Origin: JANQIO01 sp036351375
GTDB lineage: Bacteria > Pseudomonadota > Gammaproteobacteria > Pseudomonadales > Halieaceae
DNA length: 64,000 nt
Direction of reading: 5' to 3'
NCBI GenBank assembly: GCA_036351375.1
Contig: JAZBOY010000186.1
Location: 1 to 64,000, forward strand
The notes beneath the pieces are model-generated. The model did not search any database. It saw nothing but the letters and a program-made list of their open reading frames with translations, and was not told where the DNA came from. Within the stretch, counting starts at the first letter, position 1; the number at the start of each line of letters is the position of its first letter. Below are positions 9,721-19,040 of the stretch, in pieces. The position numbers were made by a program, and so were the translations under genes.

Positions 9721-11556
9721 ATGACCGACCTGCTCTGGCTTATACCCGCCCTGCCCCTGGCCAGCGCCACCCTGTTGATATTCGGCAGCCAGTGGTGGGG
9801 GCCGCGCAGCGTCGCCGCGCTGGGAGTAGGATCGGTCGCCGCCGCCGGCGTGTGCGTGCTGTTAACCATCCTCAGCTGGCAGGGCGCGCCGCTGCAGCAG
9901 ACTCTGTGGACCTGGATCGCGGTGGGCGAGCTGTCCGCCGGAGTCAGCTTCTATATCGACGGGCTCACCCTGGTAATGCTGTCGGTGATTACCGGGGTCG
10001 GCTTCCTTATTCATCTCTATTCCGCGGAATTCATGTCCGGGGATGCGAGTTACGCACGCTATTTCGCCTACCTGAACCTGTTCGTCACGGCCATGCTGAC
10101 GCTGGTGATGGCCGACAACCTGTTGCTGTTGTTCCTGGGCTGGGAGGGCGTGGGCGCCTGTTCCTACCTGCTGGTGGGCTTCTGGCATTTCGATGCCGCC
10201 AACGGTGCCGCGGCGCGCAAGGCCTTCGTGGTAACCCGGGTGGGCGACGCCGCCATGGCGCTGGGACTGTTCCTGCTGTTCCGGGAGTTCGGCACGCTTG
10301 ATATCCAGGCCCTGGGCAGCGCTGCCACCGCCCAATGGGAGGTAGGTGACCCCACCGCGGTACTCGCCACGGCCCTGCTGCTGGGCGGCGCAGTGGGCAA
10401 GTCCGCACAGCTGCCGCTGCATACCTGGTTGCCGGACGCTATGGCCGGCCCCACCCCGGTCAGCGCCCTGATCCATGCCGCCACCATGGTCACCGCCGGT
10501 GTCTACCTGATCGCCCGCACCCACGAACTGTTTCTGCTGGCGCCGCCGACGCTGGCTGCAGTGGCCATCATCGGCCTGCTCACCCTGCTGCTGGCGGCCT
10601 TTACCGCGCTGTGCCAGAACGACATCAAGCGCATCCTGGCCTGGTCCACCATCAGCCAGATCGGCTACATGTTCCTCGGTCTCGGGGTCGGCGCCTGGAG
10701 CGCCAGCATCTTCCACCTGATGACCCACGCCTTCTTCAAGGCGCTGCTGTTCCTGGCCGCCGGCGCCATCATTCACTGCCTGCACCACGAGCACGATATT
10801 CGCAAGATGGGCGGCCTGCGCAGTCGCCTACCGCTGGTGTTCCTGAGTTTCCTGATCGGCGCCGCCGCCCTGTCGGCGCTGCCGCTGACCTCCGGCTTTT
10901 TCAGCAAGGACCTGATCGTGCTGGCGGCCTTTGAAGCACCGGGGATCGGCCCCTGGCTGTGGGCCGGCGCAGTGCTCGGCGCCTTCCTCACGGCGCTGTA
11001 CAGCTTCCGGTTGGTATTCGTGGTGTTCTTCGGCCGCGCCGACACCCTGCCCGACCGACAGCCGGGTCCGGCGATGGCCATGCCCCTGTCGGTGTTGTGC
11101 GTGTTCTCCCTGGCCGGCGGCTGGCTCGGCATTCCGGTGGCGAGCGTGTTCCCCACTGCAGCCGAAGCTCACCCTGCGCTGTGGGTGGAAGCGGTGTCTA
11201 TCGGCCTGCCGCTGCTGGGCGTGGCGATGGCCTACGTCCTGTTCCTCGGCCGCCAGTGGGATGCCAGCGGCCTGGTCGAATCCGCCCCGGGACAGACCCT
11301 GTTCCGGTTCTGGCATGCGGGCTGGCGAGTCGACGGGCTCTATGACTGGCTGTGGGTGAAACCCTTCGTGGGGCTGACCGTGCTGCTGAAGTCCGAGCCG
11401 GTGGATCGGCTCTACGGCGCCGTGGTGGCACTGTGCCAGTTCTGCCACCAGCAACTGAGCCGCAGCCAGAGCGGTCGCCTGCGGCAGTACGCCACGGTGA
11501 TGGCGGCCGGCGTTATCGTGCTGCTGGGAGTGGTGTGGAGGGCCGCGGGCGGATGA
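9721..11556 (+). CDS. nuoL: NADH-quinone oxidoreductase subunit L
   Basis: Distal antiporter-like proton pump of complex I, 611 residues with about 16 transmembrane helices and the long C-terminal lateral helix. Family landmarks include LLFLGWEGVGACSYLLVGFW, the pump residues in the KSAQLPLHTWLPDAMAGPTP segment, and ALCQNDIKRILAWSTISQIGY. The stop overlaps the nuoM ATG by four bases. Confidence 0.97.
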   Translation: MTDLLWLIPALPLASATLLIFGSQWWGPRSVAALGVGSVAAAGVCVLLTILSWQGAPLQQTLWTWIAVGELSAGVSFYIDGLTLVMLSVITGVGFLIHLYSAEFMSGDASYARYFAYLNLFVTAMLTLVMADNLLLLFLGWEGVGACSYLLVGFWHFDAANGAAARKAFVVTRVGDAAMALGLFLLFREFGTLDIQALGSAATAQWEVGDPTAVLATALLLGGAVGKSAQLPLHTWLPDAMAGPTPVSALIHAATMVTAGVYLIARTHELFLLAPPTLAAVAIIGLLTLLLAAFTALCQNDIKRILAWSTISQIGYMFLGLGVGAWSASIFHLMTHAFFKALLFLAAGAIIHCLHHEHDIRKMGGLRSRLPLVFLSFLIGAAALSALPLTSGFFSKDLIVLAAFEAPGIGPWLWAGAVLGAFLTALYSFRLVFVVFFGRADTLPDRQPGPAMAMPLSVLCVFSLAGGWLGIPVASVFPTAAEAHPALWVEAVSIGLPLLGVAMAYVLFLGRQWDASGLVESAPGQTLFRFWHAGWRVDGLYDWLWVKPFVGLTVLLKSEPVDRLYGAVVALCQFCHQQLSRSQSGRLRQYATVMAAGVIVLLGVVWRAAGG

Positions 11557-13043
11557 TCTACCTGCTGCTTATCCTGTTCCTCGGCGGTGGCCTGGCCTGG
11601 GCCAGCGAACGCTGGAACCCGCAGGCGCCCCGCTGGGTGGCACTCGCTGTGGTCAGCTTTGCGCTGCTCTACCTGGTGGTCGCCGTGGCACGTTTACCGG
11701 TAGAGCAGTTCAGCCTGCTGCCGGCGGCCTCGCAACCGGATACCTGGCTGGCCCACACCCGGTTCGACTGGATGCCGCGCTTCGGTATTCACTTTGAACT
11801 GGCCATGGACGGGCTCAGCCTGACCCTGGTAGCGCTGACCCTGCTGCTGGGACTGATTGCGTTGAGCGCATCCTGGTCCGAGATCGACCAGCGTACCGGT
11901 TTCTTCCAGGCCAACCTGCTGTGGAGCCTGACCGGCGTGGTGGGCGTATTCATGGCCCTGGACCTGTTCCTGTTCTTCGTGTTCTACGAGGTGATGCTGG
12001 TGCCCATGTACCTGCTGATCGCCATCTGGGGTCACGAAGCACGCTCCTACGCCTCCATGAAGTTCTTCATCTTTACCCAGGCCTCGGGCCTGTTGATGCT
12101 GGTGTCGATCGTGGTGCTGGCCTACCAGCACGCCCTGCAGACCGGAAGCTTCAGCTTTTCCTACTTCGACCTGCTGGACAACCGGCTGGACCCGGCGCTG
12201 GCCTTCTGGGTCATGCTCGGCTTCTTCCTGGCCTTTACCGTCAAGCTGCCGGGCTTCCCCTTCCACACCTGGCTGCCCGACGCCCATACACAGGCACCCA
12301 CGGCCGGCAGCGTACTGCTGGCGGGCATACTGCTGAAAACCGGCGCCTACGGCTTGCTGCGCTTTGCCATTCCCCTGTTCCCTGACGCCGCCGCCGAGTT
12401 TGCGCCGGTGGCCATGGCCCTGGGAGCCGCGGGAATCATCTACGGCGCGGTACTGGCCTTCGCCCAGAGCGATTTCAAACGGCTGGTAGCCTACTCCAGC
12501 GTCAGCCACATGGGATTCGTGCTGCTGGGCCTGTATGCCTGGAACAGCCTGGCGGTGCAGGGTGCCATCGTACAGATGGTGGCCCACGGCCTCAGCACCG
12601 CCGCCCTGTTCATGATTGCCGGCTCCCTGCAGCAGCGCATGCACACTCGCGATATGAGCCGCATGGGTGGGCTATGGCTCAATGCGCCGCGCATGGGCGC
12701 CTGCGCCCTGTTCTTCACCATGGCCTCCCTCGGGCTGCCGGGGCTTGGCAATTTCGTGGCCGAGTTCCTGGTATTGCTGGGCCTGTTCCAGGTCGCGCCG
12801 CGCATGGCGGTTATTGCCGCAGTCGGGCTGGTGACCGGTGCGGTGTACAGCCTCATCATGCTACAGCGAAGCTTCCAGGGGCCCGGCGACCTGGAGCGCA
12901 CGGTGCCGGACTACGGCCGTCGGGAACTGGCCACCATGCTGCTCATGGTGGCGCTGCTGATCTGGCTGGGGGTCAATCCGCAACCCCTGCTTGAACTCAC
13001 CCAGCCCGCCGTCGACAGCCTGTTACCGGGAGCGGCGCCGTGA
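11553..13043 (+). CDS. nuoM: NADH-quinone oxidoreductase subunit M
   Basis: Antiporter-like proton-pumping subunit of complex I, 496 residues. Recognisable segments are FFVFYEVMLVPMYLLIAIWG (key glutamate), KLPGFPFHTWLPDAHTQAPT and the FKRLVAYSSVSHMGFV discontinuous helix. The start ATG 11553 overlaps the nuoL stop; a longer frame from 11352 lies within nuoL and is a shadow. The GTG of nuoN overlaps its stop. Confidence 0.97.
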   Translation: MIYLLLILFLGGGLAWASERWNPQAPRWVALAVVSFALLYLVVAVARLPVEQFSLLPAASQPDTWLAHTRFDWMPRFGIHFELAMDGLSLTLVALTLLLGLIALSASWSEIDQRTGFFQANLLWSLTGVVGVFMALDLFLFFVFYEVMLVPMYLLIAIWGHEARSYASMKFFIFTQASGLLMLVSIVVLAYQHALQTGSFSFSYFDLLDNRLDPALAFWVMLGFFLAFTVKLPGFPFHTWLPDAHTQAPTAGSVLLAGILLKTGAYGLLRFAIPLFPDAAAEFAPVAMALGAAGIIYGAVLAFAQSDFKRLVAYSSVSHMGFVLLGLYAWNSLAVQGAIVQMVAHGLSTAALFMIAGSLQQRMHTRDMSRMGGLWLNAPRMGACALFFTMASLGLPGLGNFVAEFLVLLGLFQVAPRMAVIAAVGLVTGAVYSLIMLQRSFQGPGDLERTVPDYGRRELATMLLMVALLIWLGVNPQPLLELTQPAVDSLLPGAAP

Positions 13044-14476
13044 GCGGCGTGAACTGGTGGTCTATCGCACCGCTGCTGGTGCTGAGCGGCGGCGCAGTCC
13101 TGCTGATGCTGGTGGTCTCCGCCCGCCGCGATACCGGGCTGGCGTGGATTACCACGGTGCTGGTGCTCGCCGCAGCAGCCCTGTCCTGCCTGGGTGCGCG
13201 CCAGGCCATTCCCCAGGCAGTGACACCGCTGCTGCTGGCCGATGGCTACGCGCTGTTCTTCAGCGCGCTGTTTACCAGCTGTGGCCTGGTCACGGTGATC
13301 GTGGCGCGGGAGTACCTCGCCCAACGGGTGGGCCAGAACGAGGAGTTCTTCCTGCTGTTGCTGTTGTCGACACTCGGCGCTTCCACCCTCGCCTACGCCA
13401 ACCACTTTGCCTCGCTGTTGCTGGGCATGGAGTTGCTGGGTGTGTCGCTGTACGCGCTGATCGGCTACCCCGACAGACTCGAGCTGCCGCTGGAAGCCGC
13501 CATCAAGTACCTGGTGCTGTCGGCGGCGGCCTCGGCCACCTTCCTGTTCGGCTTTGCGCTGCTGTACGCCGCGGTAGGTACGCTTGACTACCCGGGCATC
13601 GGGCGGGCACTGGCCAGCGAAGACAGCCCGGTGCTGCTGGCCGCCGCGGCCATGATCGTTGCCGGCCTGGGCTACAAGCTCAGCGCGGTGCCTTTCCACA
13701 TGTGGACGCCCGACGTCTACCAGGGCGCACCGGCGCCCATCGCCGGCTTCCTGGCGGCAGTATCGAAGGGCGCGATTTTCGCCGCACTGCTGCGCTGGTG
13801 GATGGCCTCCGGCCTCTACGACTTACCGGGGCTGCTGACCCTAGTGGCCCTGGTGGCGGGCGCTTCGATGCTGGTCGGCAACCTGCTGGCGCTGTTGCAG
13901 GACAACATCAAGCGAATGCTGGCCTACTCTTCCATCGCGCATATGGGCTACCTGCTGATTGTGCTGGTGGCCTGTGGCCTGGCCCCGAACCCGGATCTGG
14001 CCAAGGAAGCGGCCATCTATTACCTGGTAGCCTATACCGTGACCAACCTGGCGGCGTTTACCCTGCTGGGCCTGCTGTCGCGCGCCAGCGGCGCCATTGA
14101 ACTGGACAGCCTCGATGACATGAACGGCCTGTTCTGGCGTCAGCCCGGCCTGTCGCTGCTGTTTACCGTGGCGCTGCTGTCACTGGCAGGGATACCGCTG
14201 ACGGCGGGCTTCATCGGCAAGTTCTACCTGTTTTCCGCGGGCGTTGCCGGCTCGCTGTGGGGGCTGCTGGCACTGCTGGTGATTGGCAGTGCCATCGGGG
14301 TGTTCTACTACCTGCGCGTGATCTACCGGATGACCCTGGCCGGAGAGGCGCATCCCGCGCACGTCGAGCAGCCCGGCTGGGCGGCCCGACTGACCTGTTA
14401 TGGACTGGTGCTGGCGATGCTGTACCTGGGCATCCTGCCAGGGCCATTGATGGATATGCTGCGAACTATACTTTAA
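13040..14476 (+). CDS. nuoN: NADH-quinone oxidoreductase subunit N
   Basis: Third antiporter-like pump of complex I, 478 residues, about 14 transmembrane helices. It carries GMELLGVSLYALIGY, YKLSAVPFHMWTPDVYQGAP and the NIKRMLAYSSIAHMGYLL helix. It starts with GTG at 13040 overlapping the nuoM stop. This is the last nuo gene; no clear terminator follows, and the CBS-domain gene begins 29 bases later with its own GGAGG box, so it may be co-transcribed. Confidence 0.97.
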   Translation: MSGVNWWSIAPLLVLSGGAVLLMLVVSARRDTGLAWITTVLVLAAAALSCLGARQAIPQAVTPLLLADGYALFFSALFTSCGLVTVIVAREYLAQRVGQNEEFFLLLLLSTLGASTLAYANHFASLLLGMELLGVSLYALIGYPDRLELPLEAAIKYLVLSAAASATFLFGFALLYAAVGTLDYPGIGRALASEDSPVLLAAAAMIVAGLGYKLSAVPFHMWTPDVYQGAPAPIAGFLAAVSKGAIFAALLRWWMASGLYDLPGLLTLVALVAGASMLVGNLLALLQDNIKRMLAYSSIAHMGYLLIVLVACGLAPNPDLAKEAAIYYLVAYTVTNLAAFTLLGLLSRASGAIELDSLDDMNGLFWRQPGLSLLFTVALLSLAGIPLTAGFIGKFYLFSAGVAGSLWGLLALLVIGSAIGVFYYLRVIYRMTLAGEAHPAHVEQPGWAARLTCYGLVLAMLYLGILPGPLMDMLRTIL

Positions 14477-14505
14477 GCAACTGCTCCCTGGAGCCGGAGG
14501 ACGCT

Positions 14506-14907
14506 ATGCTGCGGTCAGTGCAACTCAAGAACTACATGCTCACCCACCCGGTGACGGTACGCGCCGAAGCCACCATGGGCGAGGCCATCAAACTCATCAT
14601 CGACAACAAGATTTCCGGCCTGTGCGTGGTGGACGACGCCAACCGGCTGGTGGGAATACTGTCGGAACTCGACTGCCTGCGGGCGATGTTGAGCACCAGC
14701 TACAACGAGGGTGGTATTGGCCAGGTGAAGGATTACATGGCCAGCGACAACCTGATTGTCGCCAACCCCCACGAGGACATTACCGACGTCGCCCAGGACA
14801 TGCTGCTGAAGAAAAAGCGCCGGCGCCCGGTGGTGGAAGACGGCCGCCTGATTGGCCAGGTTACCTGCCGCCAGTTGCTCAAGGCAGCGCGGGATTTTGG
14901 CGCCTGA
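14506..14907 (+). CDS. CBS-domain pair protein
   Basis: A 133-residue soluble protein made almost wholly of two CBS motifs (about residues 10-65 and 75-130). Such modules commonly bind adenine nucleotides and act as energy or redox sensors. No attached catalytic or transport domain is present. The start ATG 14506 follows a strong GGAGG at 14496-14500. Its position directly behind nuoN suggests a link to respiratory state, but that is inference; the partner and ligand are unknown. Confidence 0.85.
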   Translation: MLRSVQLKNYMLTHPVTVRAEATMGEAIKLIIDNKISGLCVVDDANRLVGILSELDCLRAMLSTSYNEGGIGQVKDYMASDNLIVANPHEDITDVAQDMLLKKKRRRPVVEDGRLIGQVTCRQLLKAARDFGA

Positions 14908-15038
14908 GGGGTGAACGGCTCGCGCCGGGGCTAAAAACTGCTGAGATAGAACGCAGCCCATGCGCGGCAGAACGCCGTGAAATGCAAGGCGACTTCGCAT
15001 AGTCTGGACGCTCGATAGACAGCTATTAGGGGTCGCCC

Positions 15039-16136
15039 GTGATTCGTCGTATCCTCCTGTCAGGACTGGCACTGCTGGTCATTGCCGTTGTTGCCCTGGC
15101 ATTCGTTATTTCCAGAACCTCCGATTGCCCCACGGACCCGGTCGCCACCAGCGGCGGTGACACCATGTCCGCAGTGATCTACCGCTGCTACGGCTCACCG
15201 GATGTGCTCGAGTACACCACGGTCGACAAACCCAGCCCGGAAGCCGACGAGTTGCTGATCAAGGTGGCCGCCGCCGGCGTCAACCCGCTGGACTGGCACT
15301 ACATGCGCGGCTCGCCATACATCCTGCGGCTGTTCGCCGGCACCGGCGCGCCGGATGACTACCGGGCGGGCGTGGACTTCGCCGGCACCGTGGTCGCGGT
15401 CGGCCCCGACGTGACCCGTTACCAAGTGGGCGACGAGATTTTCGGCGGTGCCTGGGGCGCCTTCGGCGAGTACGTGGTACGCAGTGAGGACCGGGCCCTG
15501 GCGATCAAGCCAGACAACGTCAGTTTCGAAGAGGCCGCCGGTGTACCAATCGCCGCCATCACCGCCCTGCAGGCGCTGCGCGATCACGGCCAGCTGCAAC
15601 CCGGCCAGCGGGTGCTGATCAACGGTGCGTCCGGCGGGGTGGGCACCTACGCAGTGCAGATTGCCAAGGCCATGGGCGCCCACGTCAGCGGCGTGTGCAG
15701 TGGCCGCAACGTGGACATGGTGAAGTCGATCGGCGCGGACCAGGTGTTCAACTACAAGGAAGAAAACTACACCGAGAGCGGCCAGACCTTTGACCTGATC
15801 GTCGACATGGTCGGCAATCACGGTGCACTGGCAAATCGCAGCGTGCTGGCGCCGGAGGGGCGCCTGGTAGTCGTAGGCGGCGCCAAGGGCGACTGGCTGG
15901 CGCCGTTCTACAGCGTCATCACCACCTCGCTGGTTAACCTCTTTGTAGACCAGGAAATGAAGACCTTCACTGCGCAGATGACGCACGAGGACATGGTGGC
16001 GCTGGCGGAACTGATGGCCGAGGGCAAGGTGCGTACCGTGATCGACAAGGTCTATCCGCTGGCGGAAACCGCCGAGGCGATGCGCCATTCAGAATCCGGC
16101 CGTGCCCGCGGCAAAATCGTGATCTCACAGCTGTGA
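15039..16136 (+). CDS. Membrane-anchored zinc-independent MDR oxidoreductase
   Basis: Medium-chain dehydrogenase/reductase of the quinone-oxidoreductase-like (zinc-independent) type, 365 residues. Residues 3-25 form a single hydrophobic helix, then the GroES-like domain starts near residue 45 (MSAVIYRCYGSPDVLEY). The Rossmann loop GASGGVGTYAVQIA is intact and favours NAD(P)H. The family reduces quinones or alpha,beta-unsaturated carbonyls; the substrate here is unknown. The start is GTG 15039; an internal ATG at about residue 43 would give the soluble core alone. Its stop overlaps the GTG of the next gene, so the two are coupled. Confidence 0.8.
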   Translation: MIRRILLSGLALLVIAVVALAFVISRTSDCPTDPVATSGGDTMSAVIYRCYGSPDVLEYTTVDKPSPEADELLIKVAAAGVNPLDWHYMRGSPYILRLFAGTGAPDDYRAGVDFAGTVVAVGPDVTRYQVGDEIFGGAWGAFGEYVVRSEDRALAIKPDNVSFEEAAGVPIAAITALQALRDHGQLQPGQRVLINGASGGVGTYAVQIAKAMGAHVSGVCSGRNVDMVKSIGADQVFNYKEENYTESGQTFDLIVDMVGNHGALANRSVLAPEGRLVVVGGAKGDWLAPFYSVITTSLVNLFVDQEMKTFTAQMTHEDMVALAELMAEGKVRTVIDKVYPLAETAEAMRHSESGRARGKIVISQL

Positions 16137-17305
16137 GCCGATCAGGCTGCCTGCTGGCGCTGCTGTCCCTGTGGCTGCCCGCTGCTGCGCTCGCCAACAC
16201 CGATGACGCAGCAGCGCGCAGCGAGCGCTTCACCCTCAGCTCGGAAGCGCTGGGAGAAACGCGCACCCTGCTGGTGAGAACCCCGCCGGGGTTCGACCCG
16301 GCCCGGCGTTACCCAGTGGTCTACGTGCTGGACGGGGAATGGAACTTCGAGCTGGTGGCCGCTTACCTGGACTTTATGGCAGACAACGATGTGTACCCGC
16401 GCATGATCGTCACCGCCGTGACCAACGTGAATCGCAACCGTGACTACGTGCCGCGCGCCGACCCCTATTTCAGGGATACCGGCAAGGCGGATGCCTTCCT
16501 GAATTTTGTCGAACGGGAGTGGCAGATACAGATGGAAAAACGCTACCCCACCGGCCAACTAGACATCCTGGTCGGCCACTCTTTCGGTGGCGTGTTTACC
16601 TTGCACAGCCTGTTCAGTGGACGCGAGCTGTTCGACGCCTACCTGGCGCTCGGCTCCAGCGCCTGGATCGCCGACCGCGTTCTGTTCGAGGAGGCCGAGA
16701 CCTGGTTCAAGGACAAGCCCGATACGGACAGTTTCGTCTATATGGCGGTGGGTGAAGGCGACGGCGGACCCACGGTACCCTCCAGCCGGGCGCTGGCGGA
16801 GCGCTTCGAGGAGCTGGCACCCGACCAGTTGGAGTGGTACTTCGAGGTCACCCCGAAAACCGACCACTTCAAGAACGTGGTATCAGGCCTTCACGAGGGC
16901 TTTATGAAGCTGTTTCCCGCCTGGGATTTCGACGCGGAAGTGACCGCGGCGGCCGACGGCGGCGCCGCGGCGGTAGATGACTGGTTCCGCGAGAAGGACC
17001 AGGAACTGGGCACGCGCTTCCTGCCGGCCTGGTTCGATATGGGAGTCGCCGCCTCTGCGCTAGCGCGCGAAGGCAATACGGCAGCAGCGGTGGCGGTAAT
17101 GCGCAACCTGCTCCGCTATCACCCCGACAACGCCCACGTGGCAAGCTTCGCCGCCGGTGTCTACCAGGCCGCCGGAAAGACCGACAAAGCCGCCACCGAG
17201 TACCGGCGCGCTATTGAACTGGCGCAAGCCCAGGGCTTGCATCCCAATGCCCTGCACCTCGACCCGATCAGGGAAAGACTGTCGCAGCTAGAAGGCGCTC
17301 AATAG
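16133..17305 (+). CDS. Secreted alpha/beta-hydrolase, esterase D-like, with TPR-like tail
   Basis: 390-residue exported hydrolase of the putative esterase family (IroE/Fes/esterase D-like). Residues 1-22 look like a Sec signal peptide ending in AALA. The nucleophile elbow GHSFGG places Ser150, and a D/H pair is available downstream (TDHFKNVV). The last ~90 residues look helical and repeat-like (TPR-like), consistent with similar periplasmic esterases. Translation is coupled to the preceding oxidoreductase by a GTGA overlap. Its last 18 bases overlap the 3' end of the convergent SulP gene. The substrate is unknown. Confidence 0.78.
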   Translation: MSRSGCLLALLSLWLPAAALANTDDAAARSERFTLSSEALGETRTLLVRTPPGFDPARRYPVVYVLDGEWNFELVAAYLDFMADNDVYPRMIVTAVTNVNRNRDYVPRADPYFRDTGKADAFLNFVEREWQIQMEKRYPTGQLDILVGHSFGGVFTLHSLFSGRELFDAYLALGSSAWIADRVLFEEAETWFKDKPDTDSFVYMAVGEGDGGPTVPSSRALAERFEELAPDQLEWYFEVTPKTDHFKNVVSGLHEGFMKLFPAWDFDAEVTAAADGGAAAVDDWFREKDQELGTRFLPAWFDMGVAASALAREGNTAAAVAVMRNLLRYHPDNAHVASFAAGVYQAAGKTDKAATEYRRAIELAQAQGLHPNALHLDPIRERLSQLEGAQ

Positions 17306-19036
17306 CATTTTCGACCGCGGCGGCTGGCAGTTGGACAGCTCGGCAATGGCTTGGTGCTGGCTCAGGAACACCTCGCCACTGAGGCGGGACACAAAGTCGG
17401 TCTTCTGCAGGCAATCCATTACCGGGCCCTTTACCTCACTGAGGTGCAGGCGGATTCCGGCTTCCTGCAGGCGCTGGTTCACCTCTTCCAGCACCTCCAG
17501 GGCGCTCAGGTCGATAGCGTTTACTGCCGGGCACATCAGCACCACGTGACGCAGCTGCGGGTCACGCGCCACCAGCGCGTAGATGGCATCTTCTATATAG
17601 GAAGCGTTGGCAAAGTACAGGCTCTCATCAACCCGCAGCGACACAATACCCGGGTGAGTGATGACCTCGTGGCGCTCGACATTGCGGAAGTGCTCGGTCC
17701 CGGGCACCTCCCCCACCACCGCCATATGCGGCCGCGAGGTTTCGTACAGGTGCAGCGCCAGCGACGCGAATACCCCGCACATCACACCCATCTCGACGCC
17801 AGCCAGCAGGGTGACCACCAGGGTGGTGGCAATAGCAAGGAAGTCACCGCGGGAGTAGCGCCACGCCCGCTTGAGGTGTGAGAAATCCACGAGACCGATC
17901 ACAGCGACGATAATCACCGCCGCCAGGGTGGCCTTGGGCAGGAAGTAGAGTAGCGGCGTGAGCAGCAGCGCTGCCAGGGCCATGCCGGCGGCGGCAAACA
18001 GGCTGGCGGCCGGGGTGGCCGCTCCGGCATCAAAGTTCACTACCGAGCGCGAGAAGCCGCCGGTCACCGGGATGCCGCCGGACAGGGCCGAGGTGATATT
18101 GGCGGCACCCAGGCCGATGAGTTCCTGGTCCGGGTCGATGCGCTGGCGACGTTTGGCCGCCAGAGTCTTGCCCACCGAAACGGATTCCACGTAACCAATA
18201 ATGGCAATCAGCAGGGCGCTGTCTGCCAGTTGCCACCACAGTTCAGGCAACAGCACGGGCAGGCGCAGGTTTGGCAGACCCTGTGGCACCGCGCCCACCA
18301 GCGCGACGCCGGCATCCTGCAGGGAGAAACGCCAGGCCAGCCCGGTCGTCAACAGCACCACCAGCACCGGGCTCGCCTTGCAGACCAGGTCTGCAAGACG
18401 CGGGGCGAGGCCCCAGTCCAGCAGCAGTGATTTCATGCGGCGCGCCAGCAGCAGAAGCCCGAGGGCGAGCAGGCCGAGGGTAAGGGTCATGGTATTGGTG
18501 TCCGTCAGGGCGACAGCAAGGCTGCCGCCCAGTTCGAGCACGGTATCGCCGCCGGCGTTGACGCCCAGCAGGTGGCTGATTTGCCCCAGGGCAATAATGA
18601 TGGCCGAGGCCGTGATAAAGCCTGCGACCACCGGGTGTGACAGGAAATTCACCAGGAAGCCGAAACGCAGCAGCCCCATGGCCAGCAGGATCAGTCCTGA
18701 CAGCAGCGCCAGTGCAATAGTCGCTGTGATGTAGTCAGCGCCGGTGGTGGCCACCACGTCGCCCACCGCTGTGGCGGTCATCAGGGAGATTACCGCCACC
18801 GGCCCCACCGACAGGGTACGACTGGTGCCCAGCAGTGCGTACGTGACCAGCGGCAGCATAGTGGCGTACAGGCCCATCTCTGCCGGTACGCCGGCCAGCA
18901 GTGCGTATGCCAGTGACTGCGGTATCAGCATGATGGTCACGATGGCGGCTGCCACCAGGTCGCTGGCCAGCGTGTCGCGACTGTAGTCGCGTAACCAGGC
19001 CAGGCAGGGCAGCTTGGGGCGTTGCAGCAGGCTCAT
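17288..19036 (-). CDS. SulP-family anion transporter with STAS domain
   Basis: 582-residue inner-membrane permease of the SLC26/SulP family, which moves sulfate, bicarbonate or other anions. The N-terminal region has the typical VAAAIVTIMLIPQSLAYALLAG segment followed by 10-14 hydrophobic helices. The C-terminus (about 440-570) is a STAS domain. It starts four bases after the DUF442-SQR gene, in the same operon as the persulfide dioxygenase, so export of sulfate or sulfite formed by sulfide oxidation is the likely role (inference). A lone SulP with carbonate function cannot be excluded. Confidence 0.88.
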   Translation of the reverse strand: MSLLQRPKLPCLAWLRDYSRDTLASDLVAAAIVTIMLIPQSLAYALLAGVPAEMGLYATMLPLVTYALLGTSRTLSVGPVAVISLMTATAVGDVVATTGADYITATIALALLSGLILLAMGLLRFGFLVNFLSHPVVAGFITASAIIIALGQISHLLGVNAGGDTVLELGGSLAVALTDTNTMTLTLGLLALGLLLLARRMKSLLLDWGLAPRLADLVCKASPVLVVLLTTGLAWRFSLQDAGVALVGAVPQGLPNLRLPVLLPELWWQLADSALLIAIIGYVESVSVGKTLAAKRRQRIDPDQELIGLGAANITSALSGGIPVTGGFSRSVVNFDAGAATPAASLFAAAGMALAALLLTPLLYFLPKATLAAVIIVAVIGLVDFSHLKRAWRYSRGDFLAIATTLVVTLLAGVEMGVMCGVFASLALHLYETSRPHMAVVGEVPGTEHFRNVERHEVITHPGIVSLRVDESLYFANASYIEDAIYALVARDPQLRHVVLMCPAVNAIDLSALEVLEEVNQRLQEAGIRLHLSEVKGPVMDCLQKTDFVSRLSGEVFLSQHQAIAELSNCQPPRSKMLLSAF

Positions 19037-19040
19037 CGGT